From positions 1 to 47,894 of IMG/VR virus record IMGVR_UViG_3300038629_000162: DNA of 47,894 nucleotides; one strand, given 5' to 3'. Under the pieces are notes generated by a model. It did no database searches, had not been told where the DNA came from, and worked only from the letters and a program-made list of their open reading frames with translations. This stretch comes from a virus. Position 1 is the first letter of the stretch, and every line of letters starts with the position of its first letter. Positions 29,711-39,729 of this stretch are shown piece after piece. A program made the position numbers and the translations under genes.

Positions 29711-29962
29711 ATGGTGAAAGCAAGAATACGTCCCGGCGTGCGTGGCCTAGACGCCAAGGTCATCAACGATGACCTCACGATCACGAAGAACTGGACAACA
29801 GTTGCGGATGATGCGGTTGAAGGGCTGCTACGCTACCAATACAAAGGTTCGCCTGTGATAGAAGTAGATGTGCCTCCGGTTGTGGTGGATGAAGCCCCAA
29901 CCGACTTCTTCATAGCCGACGAAGACCACGACACGGAGGATGAATCCGATGGCACGGAATGA
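29711..29962 (+). CDS. Small acidic-tailed protein before the major tail gene
   Basis: An 83-residue product from ATG 29711 with TAAGGAGCC upstream. A basic start (VKARIRPGVRGLDAKVINDD) gives way to LLRYQYKGSPVIEVDVPPV and a very acidic end (DEDHDTEDESDGTE). Small proteins of this form appear near tail tube genes; role unknown. It overlaps the next gene by 14 bases. Confidence 0.5.
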   Translation: MVKARIRPGVRGLDAKVINDDLTITKNWTTVADDAVEGLLRYQYKGSPVIEVDVPPVVVDEAPTDFFIADEDHDTEDESDGTE

Positions 29963-30566
29963 GAACGAAGTTCTCTTGGGACCGGGGTATTTCTACATAG
30001 CACCATCAACTGCTGTGACACCAGAATCGCCCCCTACGTTCGATGAGAACATGGAAATTGATACAGCTCCCGGTGGAAACTGGGACGACGTTGGCTACTC
30101 CGAAGACGGATGGTCACTCGTAGGATCGAACGAGTTCTCGTTCTGGACCCCTGCGGAACTACCTGACCCGATCGCAACGATCAAGGACTCTTCGGAGTAC
30201 TCGCTGCGTGGAGTCATGGCGCAGTTCACGCTGGAGAACCTCCAGATCGCTCTCGCAGGTGGAACGATTACTGAGGACAGTGCTGGCGTAGCCGACACGA
30301 CTCCCGGTCTTCGGCACTACAGCCCACCACAGTCGACAGCATTCTCGTACTTCTCTGCTCTGTTCGTAACAGGCAAGAATGACGACAACGACACCACCAG
30401 CTTGCCGTGCGTCCGCATGACGTACGTCCCGTTCGTGGTCTCGGTTGCCGAGGTGGAGATCCCACATACCAAAGGTGCGAACCCATCATTGGTCGGAGTT
30501 GAGTTGAGGGCCATCAAGCGTGCCGCCAACGACATCTTCCGTATCGATGAGCAGTTCGAGGTCTAA
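29949..30566 (+). CDS. Major tail (tube) protein
   Basis: A 205-residue protein. ATG 29949 is favoured because GGAGG at 29935-29939 sits 9 bases upstream; the in-frame ATG 29940 is too close to that site. It is beta-rich, opening RNENEVLLGPGYFYIAPS, with WDDVGYSEDGWSLVGSNEFSF written in the typical 'G.WxxxGyteDG' style of actinophage tube proteins, and VVSVAEVEIPH later. It stands directly before the tail assembly chaperones, the usual order. It would form the hexameric tail tube. Confidence 0.8.
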   Translation: MARNENEVLLGPGYFYIAPSTAVTPESPPTFDENMEIDTAPGGNWDDVGYSEDGWSLVGSNEFSFWTPAELPDPIATIKDSSEYSLRGVMAQFTLENLQIALAGGTITEDSAGVADTTPGLRHYSPPQSTAFSYFSALFVTGKNDDNDTTSLPCVRMTYVPFVVSVAEVEIPHTKGANPSLVGVELRAIKRAANDIFRIDEQFEV

Positions 30567-30595
30567 GTCATCCAACAAGAAAGAAGGACAGCCTC

Positions 30596-30904
30596 ATGAC
30601 AGACAATCCGTACAAGGATTTCGACGCAGTAGAGCGGGAAGTGAACGAGACCCCTATTGGGTTCAAAGTTGAGAGCGAAGAGTTCGTTGCCAACATGAAC
30701 CTGAACGCAGGCGACACACTGGTGTGGATGCGCAAAGCAGGAGATCTCAGTGCGACCCCGATGCTGATCGAGATGGTTCTGGGTGAGAAGGAATACGAAC
30801 GACTGATCAAGGCGCTTCGTGCTTCCAAGCTCGATGCAGGCTTCCTGTTGGAACTCGTTGAGTACCTCGGAGAGCATCTGCAGATGGGCGAATCGGGAAA
30901 CTGA
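30596..30904 (+). CDS. Tail assembly chaperone, upstream (G-like) product
   Basis: A 102-residue protein with AGAAGGAC before ATG 30596. Acidic, alpha/beta start (YKDFDAVEREVNETPIGFKV) and helical second half (ALRASKLDAGFLLELVEYLG). It ends at a stop set directly behind the slippery heptamer GGGAAAC. The place between tail tube and tape measure, with a frameshift, identifies it as the lambda gpG counterpart that holds the tape measure during tail assembly. Confidence 0.85.
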   Translation: MTDNPYKDFDAVEREVNETPIGFKVESEEFVANMNLNAGDTLVWMRKAGDLSATPMLIEMVLGEKEYERLIKALRASKLDAGFLLELVEYLGEHLQMGESGN

Positions 30905-31302
30905 TTCCCTACCGGCAGTGGCTCAACCGCTGGCGGGGAGCTCTCACCCAATGGAGTGAGATCGAGACGAGCATGCAGATGAACTACAACCTGACATCAG
31001 ACGAGCTCTGGAACATGTCATGGCGTAGATTCAGCGTGTTGTTTCATCACATCTTCAACTGGACTGATGGCGAAGAAGCAAGCGAAGGCTCTCTCCCTGA
31101 GCACCATGCCAAGGGAGGGAGTCGACGTTCCCACTACGAGCAAGCCGTGCACGAAGCACAGGGTGCCGCAGGGGAGATCTCTCGTTCATTCGACTGGGAC
31201 AAAGCACTTGGACGTGAAGCACCGGACAGTCGTGACATAATCACTACCCAAGAGCTCCTGTCGGGCAGCAAGTCCGCAGGCGGAAACAGAGTCGAAACGT
31301 AA
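30596..31302 (+). CDS. Tail assembly chaperone, frameshifted (GT-like) product
   Basis: A -1 shift on GGGAAAC (30895-30901) avoids the TGA at 30902 and reads on as LIPYRQWLNRWRGALTQWSE until 31300, giving 235 residues. The downstream part has an aromatic/basic start typical of the T domain, a short helix (LWNMSWRRFSVLFHHIFNW), and an acidic/basic end. In lambda and most siphophages a small share of ribosomes makes this fusion, and the ratio matters for tail assembly. The stop overlaps the tape measure ATG. Confidence 0.85.
30895..30936 (+). other. Programmed -1 ribosomal frameshift signal
   Basis: A canonical heptamer G GGA AAC (30895-30901) is followed directly by the zero-frame TGA. Ten bases later a hairpin forms: 30912-30921 pairs with 30927-30936 (six pairs, one being G-U, a G-G mismatch, then three G-C pairs) around loop CTCAA. 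Heptamer, spacing and stem are all as expected for -1 frameshifting. Confidence 0.85.
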
Positions 31303-34300
31303 TGGCATCACCAGCAGGCAGCAAGCTCGCAACAGCGTTCATCGAGGTGGGCGCTAACTTTGGTGACTTCGGCAAGGCACTGGAGCAAGGCGTCGGCAAT
31401 GCCATCACGTCAACTGGCGCTGCTCTCGGCGCAGCAATGGAGGGGTTTGGCAAGGAACTGTTCAAGCGGTTCACGATCCCGTTTGCCATCGCTGCCGCAG
31501 CGAACATCGCACAGTGGCAGGGATTGGAGCGTGCGATCGGAGAGACGCTGACCCTGTTCGGAACAGCACCAGCTCTCGTTGATGAGACGTTCGATGCTAT
31601 GTCGGCGGGGATCACAAGGGTCTCTGAGGAAGTAGGCGGTCTTGAGAGAGATATAGCGGATGGTCTATACCAGACGATCTCAGCAGGTGTGCCTCGTGGT
31701 GACGCCTTTGAGTTCCTCAACGTGGCACAGCTCGCTGCAACAGCGGACAAGACGGCTGACCTGACGACTGCTGTCGACGGTATCACCACGGCGATCAACG
31801 CATTCGGACTTGAGTTCTCCGACGCAGGAACAGTGGCAGACCAGTTCTTCGCCACGGTCGCACGAGGCAAGACCACGTTCGGTGAACTGTCACAAGCTCT
31901 CGGTCGTGTTGCTCCACTCGCAGCTAACGCAGGAACCAGTCTGCAAGAAACTCTCGCAATCGTCGGCCAGCTCACGACCAGCGGTCTGCAGACTTCCGAG
32001 GCTGTGTCATTCCTCCGTGCTGCTATCACAGGACTGCTCCGTCCAACGGACGAGCTCAACGACATCTTCCAGCGTGTGGGCTTCGAGACTGCTGAGGCAG
32101 CGATCCCTGTCATCGGTCTGCAGGCTGCTTTCGAGAAAGTGGTCTCTGCTGCTGGTGGGTCTACCTCCAAGCTGCAGGAGCTCATCGGAACCTCCGAGGG
32201 TGTGTCAGCGATCCTCGGTGTGACCGGGGAGAACGCAGAGAAGTTTGCATCCGTGCTCAACTCAGTGGAGAACTCCGCAGGATCTGCACAGAATGCGTTC
32301 GACATAATCGACGGTACGATCTCTCGTTCCTTTGGCAAGCTCACCGAGGCGTTCGACCGCATGGGGAACCTCTTCGGGTCATTCGGCGCTCAGTTCGCTC
32401 AGCCAGTGGTCGACATGTTCACAGACATCATCAACTCAGTCACATCTAACTTCCAGAAGATGACTCCTGTCGTATCCAACTTCGCTGACACGTTCACACA
32501 TGTGCTCAAGGCATTTGACAACCCAGTGTTCAGGCAGATGGCAGCAGCGATAGCAACCGTTGTTGTTGGGTTCGGCGCAATGCTTGGATTGATCGGTGCC
32601 ATACTATTCCCGCTTGGGAAACTGGTTGGTTTGTTCTTCAAGTTGTCAGCAGTGAAGGTGATCCTCAAGGCTCTGTCAGGACAGCTTGTCGACCTACGTT
32701 TCAACATGCGACTCTGGGGCAAGTCCATACAACTTGCTGGTGCGAAGATGGCAGCGGCGGCAACGTCCACCAGTGCGCTAGGAAGGATCATTCAGGCTCT
32801 GGGAGTCACCATGCAGACCACGTTGGGCTCGATCGCTGCTGTGACAGTCGTCATACTGGCGGTAGCCGCTGCCGTTGCTGGTGCTGTGATCCTTTGGTCT
32901 CGGTGGAAGGACTCAATGGAAGCAGCGTTTGACGCTGAGCAGACGTTCACCCTCGGAGTGGAACGTCTCGCTGTCGCTGTTGGCGCAACCACCCACGCTA
33001 TGGAGCTCGGCAAGGATTCAACGGAGGACTATGTGTCCTCTCTTGATGAGTTCCTGTTGACCAACGGTGACCTCGTTGGCAAGCTACAGGAGGTGCAGCT
33101 CACGCTCGGCAACCTCGCAGCGAAGAGGTTCCTGATCTCGATTGCTGCAGACCTGCAGCTCAAGGGTGCCTCTGCAGACGAAGCTCTTCGTGCCGTCAAG
33201 CTGTTGCTTGAGGGATCGGGACTGGCGATACCCATCACATTCGATGAGGTTGAGTCTGCTAACAACTTCGATGCGCTGCTGGGGTCGTTCAGTGACCAAA
33301 TAACGACTTGGAACAGAGATGTTGGCACAGAGGTGGATAAGATCGGCAACGTCCTCAACGCTCAGATAGAGAACACAGTCGCCCAGATCACAGATGGATT
33401 CGTCGCTGCGAGCAAGGCCGGTAAGACGATCGAGTTCTTCCAGCAACTGAATGAGGATGCTGCTGGCATAGAGAACGTGTTCGTAGCCAACGAGCTGATC
33501 AAGCAACTGGCTTTGTCCATCGAGGAGGCTTCTGGTAGAGATCTGAGACTCAGTACGAGTGACATATCGAGTTCCCACGACCCTGTTGCTGAGTTGATAA
33601 GACAGCTCACGCTTGTCAACGCCATCACTCCAGAGGTTGCAGAGCAACTGAATGCGCTGGGTGACGTGGAGATAGAACCCCACATACCGAAGGATCTCAC
33701 AGGCGGTCTCGCATCTGACATCGAGACGTTCGGGATCGCATTTGTGGAAAGGATGCCGGGGATCATCGAGCTCACGGACACACAGCTCAGCAACTTGACA
33801 GAGCTCAAGAACGGGATTGACGGAATCCTCGACGCAGGAACACAGTACATCACGGACCACTTCAATGAGATGAACACGCAGATCACAAACCAGATGCCAC
33901 TGCTCGGCATCTATGAGGGCGCTGTTGACCAGACGTTCAGTGCTTGGGAGAAGGGGTCCAAGCTATTTGTGGAAGACCTAGGTCGTGTCGATGACGCACG
34001 AGCGAAGCTCATCGCCAAGGTCGGTGACGGTTCTGAGCTCGTAGACGCATTCGATGCGGCACCCATTAGTGAACAGGTGTGGCTGGCAAGGCTGGGGCCG
34101 AAGAACTTTGAGAAGGCGCTTGAGCAGCTTCTAGCTCAACAGGACGCCGTAGAGAACTCTGTTGCTACCCGCATGGAGCAGGATCAGGGCGAGATCATGG
34201 CAGGTGTGCAGAACGCCATGAACGAAGCGTACGCAGAACTGCTGGCAGAGGCACAGGCCAACGGTGATGGGGTCGCTACCTTGTGGCAGATCAACTTTGA

Positions 34301-34565
34301 CCGCAAGTCTGCTGGCTGGGTCACGACAGCGCAGTCTGTCATGGACGAGATCGCAAGGATCACCGGACAACCTATCGACGGACCAGTCATTGGTCCAATC
34401 CAGTTCACTGGCGGCAGCAGCTACGGACCTGACGGCGGCACACAGGGTGGTGGTGGTGGTGGCGACGTGAACCTGAACATCTTCAACCCGAACACGACCA
34501 ATCTCACTGGCGACACACAGCGTGCCGTTGGTATCGTCAAGACTTCACAACTGTTGAGGACATAA
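31302..34565 (+). CDS. Tail tape measure protein
   Basis: A 1087-residue protein, the longest tail-module gene except the beta-helix protein. Residues about 130-280 match the TP901-type PhageMin_Tail core (FLNVAQLAATADKTADLTTA; GELSQALGRVAPLAANAG; GLQTSEAVSFLRAAITGLLR). Two hydrophobic segments lie near 412-445 (AAAIATVVVGFGAMLGLIGA) and 505-530 (SIAAVTVVILAVAAAVAGAV), the usual membrane-inserting parts. The C-terminus is Gly-rich. It sets tail length; at about 1.5 angstrom per residue this suggests a tail near 160 nm. Translation seems coupled through TAATG. Confidence 0.9.
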   Translation: MASPAGSKLATAFIEVGANFGDFGKALEQGVGNAITSTGAALGAAMEGFGKELFKRFTIPFAIAAAANIAQWQGLERAIGETLTLFGTAPALVDETFDAMSAGITRVSEEVGGLERDIADGLYQTISAGVPRGDAFEFLNVAQLAATADKTADLTTAVDGITTAINAFGLEFSDAGTVADQFFATVARGKTTFGELSQALGRVAPLAANAGTSLQETLAIVGQLTTSGLQTSEAVSFLRAAITGLLRPTDELNDIFQRVGFETAEAAIPVIGLQAAFEKVVSAAGGSTSKLQELIGTSEGVSAILGVTGENAEKFASVLNSVENSAGSAQNAFDIIDGTISRSFGKLTEAFDRMGNLFGSFGAQFAQPVVDMFTDIINSVTSNFQKMTPVVSNFADTFTHVLKAFDNPVFRQMAAAIATVVVGFGAMLGLIGAILFPLGKLVGLFFKLSAVKVILKALSGQLVDLRFNMRLWGKSIQLAGAKMAAAATSTSALGRIIQALGVTMQTTLGSIAAVTVVILAVAAAVAGAVILWSRWKDSMEAAFDAEQTFTLGVERLAVAVGATTHAMELGKDSTEDYVSSLDEFLLTNGDLVGKLQEVQLTLGNLAAKRFLISIAADLQLKGASADEALRAVKLLLEGSGLAIPITFDEVESANNFDALLGSFSDQITTWNRDVGTEVDKIGNVLNAQIENTVAQITDGFVAASKAGKTIEFFQQLNEDAAGIENVFVANELIKQLALSIEEASGRDLRLSTSDISSSHDPVAELIRQLTLVNAITPEVAEQLNALGDVEIEPHIPKDLTGGLASDIETFGIAFVERMPGIIELTDTQLSNLTELKNGIDGILDAGTQYITDHFNEMNTQITNQMPLLGIYEGAVDQTFSAWEKGSKLFVEDLGRVDDARAKLIAKVGDGSELVDAFDAAPISEQVWLARLGPKNFEKALEQLLAQQDAVENSVATRMEQDQGEIMAGVQNAMNEAYAELLAEAQANGDGVATLWQINFDRKSAGWVTTAQSVMDEIARITGQPIDGPVIGPIQFTGGSSYGPDGGTQGGGGGGDVNLNIFNPNTTNLTGDTQRAVGIVKTSQLLRT

Positions 34566-35329
34566 TGGCTATTACAGGATGGACAGTTGCAGGACAATCA
34601 CTCCGAACACCGGGGTGGGAGATCATGAGCGTCGACGGGTGGGATTCCTATCCAGCGTTTCGTGGTGAGGATGTCGTTGTGTCCAACATGCACGGCAAGT
34701 GGGTCAATAACCGCAGGTTCGCAAACAGCAGATCACTGATCCTTCCAATGGTTGTGTTCCCGTACGACCCAGTCACTGGGCTCCAACCGAACACACCAGA
34801 CGAGCATCTGCAGGAGAACATAGACTCCCTGCTCGGGCTCCTCTACAGCGGTGTGTACGACAGCATCGGACTGGTGCGCACAATGCCGGACGGAACCACT
34901 CGCACCATCAAGGGTGAGGTGATTGACGCTGTCGATGTTGGTGGTGGTCCCGGCTACAAAGAGCTCTCCCTGCAGTTCGATTGTCCGTACCCGTTCTGGC
35001 ACGGAGCTGCTGTGAGCGACACAGGCAACAGCGGCACGTTCGTTGTGACCAACAGCGGCAACGCTCCTGTTGGCGACCTCGTGGTTACGTTCAGCGGAAT
35101 TGCAACACTCACCAACGACGACACAGACGACTCGTTTGAGATCGTGTCTGGAGCGAACACCATCGTTGACGCAGGAGCCCGCACGATCAAGAGATCTGGT
35201 CTCCACGTTGACACAGACTTCACTCTCGGAGACACGGGCTACTGGATGGAGCTCGTTCCCGGCGTCAACAACTTCACGCTCACAGGAGCTGGAACGGTGG
35301 ACATCGACTTCTTCGATGGATGGCTGTAA
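34565..35329 (+). CDS. Distal tail protein (Dit)
   Basis: A 254-residue protein from ATG 34565 (GAGGACAT upstream). N-terminal half: WTVAGQSLRTPGWEIMSVDG, and RRFANSRSLILPMVVFP, similar to the hub domain of siphophage Dit proteins. LSLQFDCPYPFWHG leads to a C-terminal jelly-roll-like part with FDCPYPFW and VVTNSGNAPVGDLVVTFSG, typical of the galectin-like domain. It forms the hexameric ring between tail tube and tip. It overlaps nothing downstream; the next ATG is three bases on. Confidence 0.8.
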   Translation: MAITGWTVAGQSLRTPGWEIMSVDGWDSYPAFRGEDVVVSNMHGKWVNNRRFANSRSLILPMVVFPYDPVTGLQPNTPDEHLQENIDSLLGLLYSGVYDSIGLVRTMPDGTTRTIKGEVIDAVDVGGGPGYKELSLQFDCPYPFWHGAAVSDTGNSGTFVVTNSGNAPVGDLVVTFSGIATLTNDDTDDSFEIVSGANTIVDAGARTIKRSGLHVDTDFTLGDTGYWMELVPGVNNFTLTGAGTVDIDFFDGWL

Positions 35330-35331
35330 CC

Positions 35332-38300
35332 ATGAGCAAGAACGTAGAAGTCTGGACACAGCCAGAAACTGGGACATTCACAAAGAAGATCGCTGACCTC
35401 CCGTGGGCTCGCATAGGGTTCAACAGAGGTATCTCAATCGTGGGTCAGGGTCAGATTGAGCTGCCTGCATCGTACGATCGACTTGACGAACTCATCGATC
35501 CAGAAAACAACTCAGGCTCCATGATCAGAGTGTGGCAGGACGGCCAGAACGTCGAGTCGTTCTACGCAGACGAGGTGACCTTCGATGAGGGGAAGCAGGG
35601 CACTGTCACGATCTCTGGTCCAAACATCGAGCACGGACTTGAGAAGGGCGTCGTGTATCCGTGGGACTGGACGCCGGGGGCGACAGCAACGCTATTCCCA
35701 GACTGGGTGTACGGGGTGGGGTCCAGCATCATTCAGGACATCAGCTTTGACGACTCCATCCAGTCTCCTCTGGTCAACGGTGACTTCGAGAAGGGTGACG
35801 CAAGTGGGTGGGCCGTGTTCGGCAAGGATCCTGATGACGAGGACGACCCCGGCCCTTCACTCGACGTTGTCAACAACCCAGCCAATGCGTACGAGGGCAA
35901 CTACTTCGTCATCATCGACCCGACCGTGGTGCACGGTGGACTCAAGCAGGAAGGCATCAGGGTCTACCCCAACAAGACAAACGGATTCAGTGCACGAGTC
36001 AAGGGACCGGGACCGATAGGTGACCGCATCACCATGAACTACAGGGCAGAGGCTGGCACAGTCGCTGCCACAGGGTCACCGTACTTCCAGACCTACACCA
36101 ACGGAGAGATCCAAGCCGAGCTCGACAACGCTGTGTACGAGACTGGAGCCACAGACGGAACGTGGCAAGAGATCATCATGAACGCCACATGGGGTGGAGA
36201 CCAGTACGACACTGATCTCTACGTCCAGTACGACGACCACAGCAAGGCCAACGGTGAAGTCTTCTGGTTGGACGCCTTCACAATGACTGGGTTCGGCGTC
36301 GGCGTCGGCCCGTGGGAGGCCGTCGGCACAGAGTGGATGACTGTCTTCGAGGGTTCCTCGTTCATCGCCCATTCAGGAACACAGTCGCTCGCCATGTCAA
36401 TGAGCGGGATTGCTCAACCATCGGGAGCGGTAGGAATCAGACAGCCGGTCGAGTTCGAGGCCGGAGCACCGTACACAGCAGAGGTGTGGGTGTGGACACC
36501 AACAGGTGGTTCACCGACGGTGAGGCTGGCCGTGAGTCAAGCCGATGGTGGAGCTGAGCTTGGCAGCGTGGAGGTTGACGTTGTCGCCAGCACATGGACG
36601 AAGCTAGAGGTACAGGTCACTCCTCCTGAAGGGATACTCGATGGGTTCATCGGGTTGGCTTGGGTGGAGACCTACGCAGGAACGCTCTACGTTGATGACT
36701 TCGACGTGAAGGACGGACTGCCCGCTGCAACTGCTGGAAAGATTGTTGGTGATGCGCTGACCGCCGTCACCACCAGAGACGGTGGAGACTCCGCTCTGCT
36801 GTGGCTCAAGTGGGATAGCTGGGACGAGACCTACGACACCAACGGACAACTCTGGGGGGAGGAGCTGGACATGCGTGTGTCCAGAGGCATGACGATACGT
36901 CAGCTCCTCGATCGACTCTCAGACTGGGGCATCGAGTGGGAAGTGGTATGGAACGTAGGATCCTCTCAATACGAGCTCAAGCTGTACAAGAAGTTCGACG
37001 GCACCACAGGTGGAGCTGGTGGAGCGTCCACAGTCAGGCTCATCAGCGGCAAGTCATTCCGAACCGGACAGGTGCGGCTCCGTGACGCTGGCCCCAACAC
37101 ATTCCTCGCTGAGGGTGCTGACGGGACGATCATGGAGAAGCAGAGCGCAGCGTTGGAAGCTGGGTATGGTCGTGTCGAGGGGTACATCTCACAGGGCAGC
37201 GCAGAGGGAGCCGAGACACTGGAGTCGATCATCGACACCTCGCTCGTGGAGTCCGAGAACCAGAAGTTCGGCATCAAGGCTGCACTGTTCCAGCGTCCCT
37301 TTCCCCTGCTCGACTTCGATCTCGGTGACCGTCCAGAAGTGAACCTACCTCCGCACCTACCTGACGACACCTACAGGGTTGTTGGGTACACAGGTGCGTG
37401 GGACGCCGCAGAGGACAGTGATGAGTACACGCTGAGTTTCTCCACGCACGTCTTCGATGATCCATTCGGCGGCACCACATCCGAGGCTACCTCCGCAGGA
37501 CTCAACTACCTGCTCGGGAAGTACGAAGGGTTGCCTGACATTGATCGTGTGTCTGGTACCTCCACCACAATCGGCACTGTGGGCGCAGAACCAGCTCCGA
37601 TTGAACGAGTCCCTACGTTCACTGTGGCGTCTAGCTATGCCCGACAGTACGTCAAGAACCTCGCCGACTTCGTGTGTGACGGCATAGATGATCAGATCGA
37701 TATTCAGCGAGCGTTGGATGCGTTGCCATCTGGAGGCGGGCGAGTGGTGTTGACGGAAGGCTGGTACAACTGTGTGATGCCGACCACTGGGGCGGACACG
37801 ATCGTCATCCCGTTTAGGTCGACCTTGCAGGGCATGGGTAAGGGCACAGTACTTCTGTTCACTGGTGGTAGCACGGGCTGGAACTCCGGTATCGCCTTGG
37901 TGTCGGAAGCACGCTGCCAGTCAATGACTGTCAACACCAGCGGAATGGCTGTCGACAAAGTGATCTCGGTAGACAGCGCAGACAAAGCGTGGGTGTCTGA
38001 AGTCCAGTTCACGGGAATGTCTGACAATGGGCAAACCGACCAAGTATATCTCCAGATGCCGTGGCGTGCCTTGACGAGAAACTGTGAATTCTATGACCTC
38101 GGAACACAGGACTTCGCTACCGAACGAATCGGTATCGACTGTAGTGGTGGGCTCGTGGAAGGCTGCTATTTCGAGGGTGGGTATGACGGAGGACAAATCT
38201 ATGACGGCATCGGCCTATATGGGTACGGGCAGTTCACCGGGAACATCTTTCACTATGCGAGCTTGTGGGCAAGAGGCTTCTCAACGTCTGTCGGCAATAA

Positions 38301-39729
38301 CAACTTCTATGTGGGTGGCCTCGTATTGGACATGGCTGGCGACATGCTAGTCACAGGCAATGCCTTCACTGGCCTTCCCTCTGGTGGTGACCCAGACTTT
38401 GACAAGATACGTTTCCACAGCTCATGTACCGGCGTCAGCATTGTCGGCAACGACTTCTACGACACCGAGATCCAGTTCGACTGGAACACGACGCAGTACA
38501 ACCACACGATCGTCGGTAACAACTTTGAGCGCAGCGACGGCATCAGAATGAACGGTGCACCGTCGGACGAGTGGTTCTCCCTTGAAGGGTTCGTGATTGC
38601 GAGCAACCAGATGTCATCCGCTTGGGACAGCGGCGAGATACGGATCCACCTTGGCGACGACGCAGCGAACTTCTGTAGAGTAATAAACGGAGTCATCGCA
38701 AACAACACGATGTACTCAGACTTCGTTGGCGCCGTGATCGAGATCACCGACAAGGGCTCCACGGGCACCAGCGTTGCAGATGGCACGCTCCTAATCGCTG
38801 ACAACGTAATCAACGGTACGGACCCCGATCATTGGGGCGTCAAGATCAACGCCGACCATGATGCGGCACGGTGGAACTCACGCACCTACGAAGTCAAAGA
38901 CAACAACCTTACTGGCACGGACGGGATCTATGTCGACGGTGGAGGCATGACGGTCGTGACTGGCAACACGATGTCACAGATCGGTGCAGCCACGGACTTC
39001 TATGCAGTTGATGTGTGCGGACAGATCGCCGTGTACTCACATGAGCAAGCGATTGTCCGTGACAACTTCATCTCCATCGGTAAGCACATATCGGCGCTCA
39101 CGAACAAGGCTGTTATTTGGGTTGACTCTCCGAAGGGAACTGTCGCAGGGAACATCGTTGAAGGACACGTCATCGCTGGTGCGAACGGAATCGACACAGC
39201 GATCCTTCTCGACACTGGAGCGTTCAATGTGTTCGACAACTACTACGACGGTGTTGGTGCTCGATGGGCTTCTGGGTTGACCCCGCTCACAAACGAACTC
39301 GTCATCACTGGTACTGGATCGAAGGTCGGCGAGAACGGGATGACAGTTGACAACTCTGGCGGCACAGGGACAGAGTTTGCAGACGTTGACTCGGAACGCT
39401 GGTCAATGGCTGGCGTAGTCGATGTGAAGGTTGGCGAGCTTGAGATCACATGGTCGACGGACATTGAGATCCTTGAAATAGAATCACGCACGAAGGTTGC
39501 GCCCACCGGCACAGCAGTCATCATTGATGCCCACAAGAACGACACCACAACTCTTTACACGACGCAGGCGAACCGTCCAGAAATCGCAACGTCAACCAAG
39601 GCAGACACCACGACACCGGACATCACATTGGTAAGCGCTGGCGAGCCGGTTCGGATTGATGTCGACCAGAAGGACTCCAACAACGTAGCCGAGGGGCTGA
39701 CTGTTAGTGTTCGCTACAGGAGGGTCTGA
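35332..39729 (+). CDS. Tail tip protein with binding modules and a pectate-lyase-like beta-helix
   Basis: A 1465-residue protein. ATG 35332 is chosen over in-frame ATG 35320 inside the Dit gene. Residues 1-140 resemble the hub part of ReqiPepy6 Gp37-like proteins (GISIVGQGQIELPASYDRL). Two beta-sandwich, carbohydrate-binding-like modules follow, near 148 (NGDFEKGDASGWAVF) and 330-460 (HSGTQSLAMSMSG). Near 515, MTIRQLLDRLSDWGIEW continues the hub. At about 770 a beta-helix begins with ADFVCDGIDDQIDIQRALDA and GGGRVVLTEGWY, the pectate-lyase 3 signature, lasting to about 1330 with many GN-N turns. The last 130 residues are a beta domain. It probably binds or degrades a host surface glycan. Confidence 0.75.
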   Translation: MSKNVEVWTQPETGTFTKKIADLPWARIGFNRGISIVGQGQIELPASYDRLDELIDPENNSGSMIRVWQDGQNVESFYADEVTFDEGKQGTVTISGPNIEHGLEKGVVYPWDWTPGATATLFPDWVYGVGSSIIQDISFDDSIQSPLVNGDFEKGDASGWAVFGKDPDDEDDPGPSLDVVNNPANAYEGNYFVIIDPTVVHGGLKQEGIRVYPNKTNGFSARVKGPGPIGDRITMNYRAEAGTVAATGSPYFQTYTNGEIQAELDNAVYETGATDGTWQEIIMNATWGGDQYDTDLYVQYDDHSKANGEVFWLDAFTMTGFGVGVGPWEAVGTEWMTVFEGSSFIAHSGTQSLAMSMSGIAQPSGAVGIRQPVEFEAGAPYTAEVWVWTPTGGSPTVRLAVSQADGGAELGSVEVDVVASTWTKLEVQVTPPEGILDGFIGLAWVETYAGTLYVDDFDVKDGLPAATAGKIVGDALTAVTTRDGGDSALLWLKWDSWDETYDTNGQLWGEELDMRVSRGMTIRQLLDRLSDWGIEWEVVWNVGSSQYELKLYKKFDGTTGGAGGASTVRLISGKSFRTGQVRLRDAGPNTFLAEGADGTIMEKQSAALEAGYGRVEGYISQGSAEGAETLESIIDTSLVESENQKFGIKAALFQRPFPLLDFDLGDRPEVNLPPHLPDDTYRVVGYTGAWDAAEDSDEYTLSFSTHVFDDPFGGTTSEATSAGLNYLLGKYEGLPDIDRVSGTSTTIGTVGAEPAPIERVPTFTVASSYARQYVKNLADFVCDGIDDQIDIQRALDALPSGGGRVVLTEGWYNCVMPTTGADTIVIPFRSTLQGMGKGTVLLFTGGSTGWNSGIALVSEARCQSMTVNTSGMAVDKVISVDSADKAWVSEVQFTGMSDNGQTDQVYLQMPWRALTRNCEFYDLGTQDFATERIGIDCSGGLVEGCYFEGGYDGGQIYDGIGLYGYGQFTGNIFHYASLWARGFSTSVGNNNFYVGGLVLDMAGDMLVTGNAFTGLPSGGDPDFDKIRFHSSCTGVSIVGNDFYDTEIQFDWNTTQYNHTIVGNNFERSDGIRMNGAPSDEWFSLEGFVIASNQMSSAWDSGEIRIHLGDDAANFCRVINGVIANNTMYSDFVGAVIEITDKGSTGTSVADGTLLIADNVINGTDPDHWGVKINADHDAARWNSRTYEVKDNNLTGTDGIYVDGGGMTVVTGNTMSQIGAATDFYAVDVCGQIAVYSHEQAIVRDNFISIGKHISALTNKAVIWVDSPKGTVAGNIVEGHVIAGANGIDTAILLDTGAFNVFDNYYDGVGARWASGLTPLTNELVITGTGSKVGENGMTVDNSGGTGTEFADVDSERWSMAGVVDVKVGELEITWSTDIEILEIESRTKVAPTGTAVIIDAHKNDTTTLYTTQANRPEIATSTKADTTTPDITLVSAGEPVRIDVDQKDSNNVAEGLTVSVRYRRV

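Noticed and set aside
31244-32362. 372-residue reverse-strand open frame
   Set aside because: It lies fully against the tape measure gene, is Ser/Ala/Pro-rich in the way of antisense frames, and has no ribosome-binding site or neighbours.
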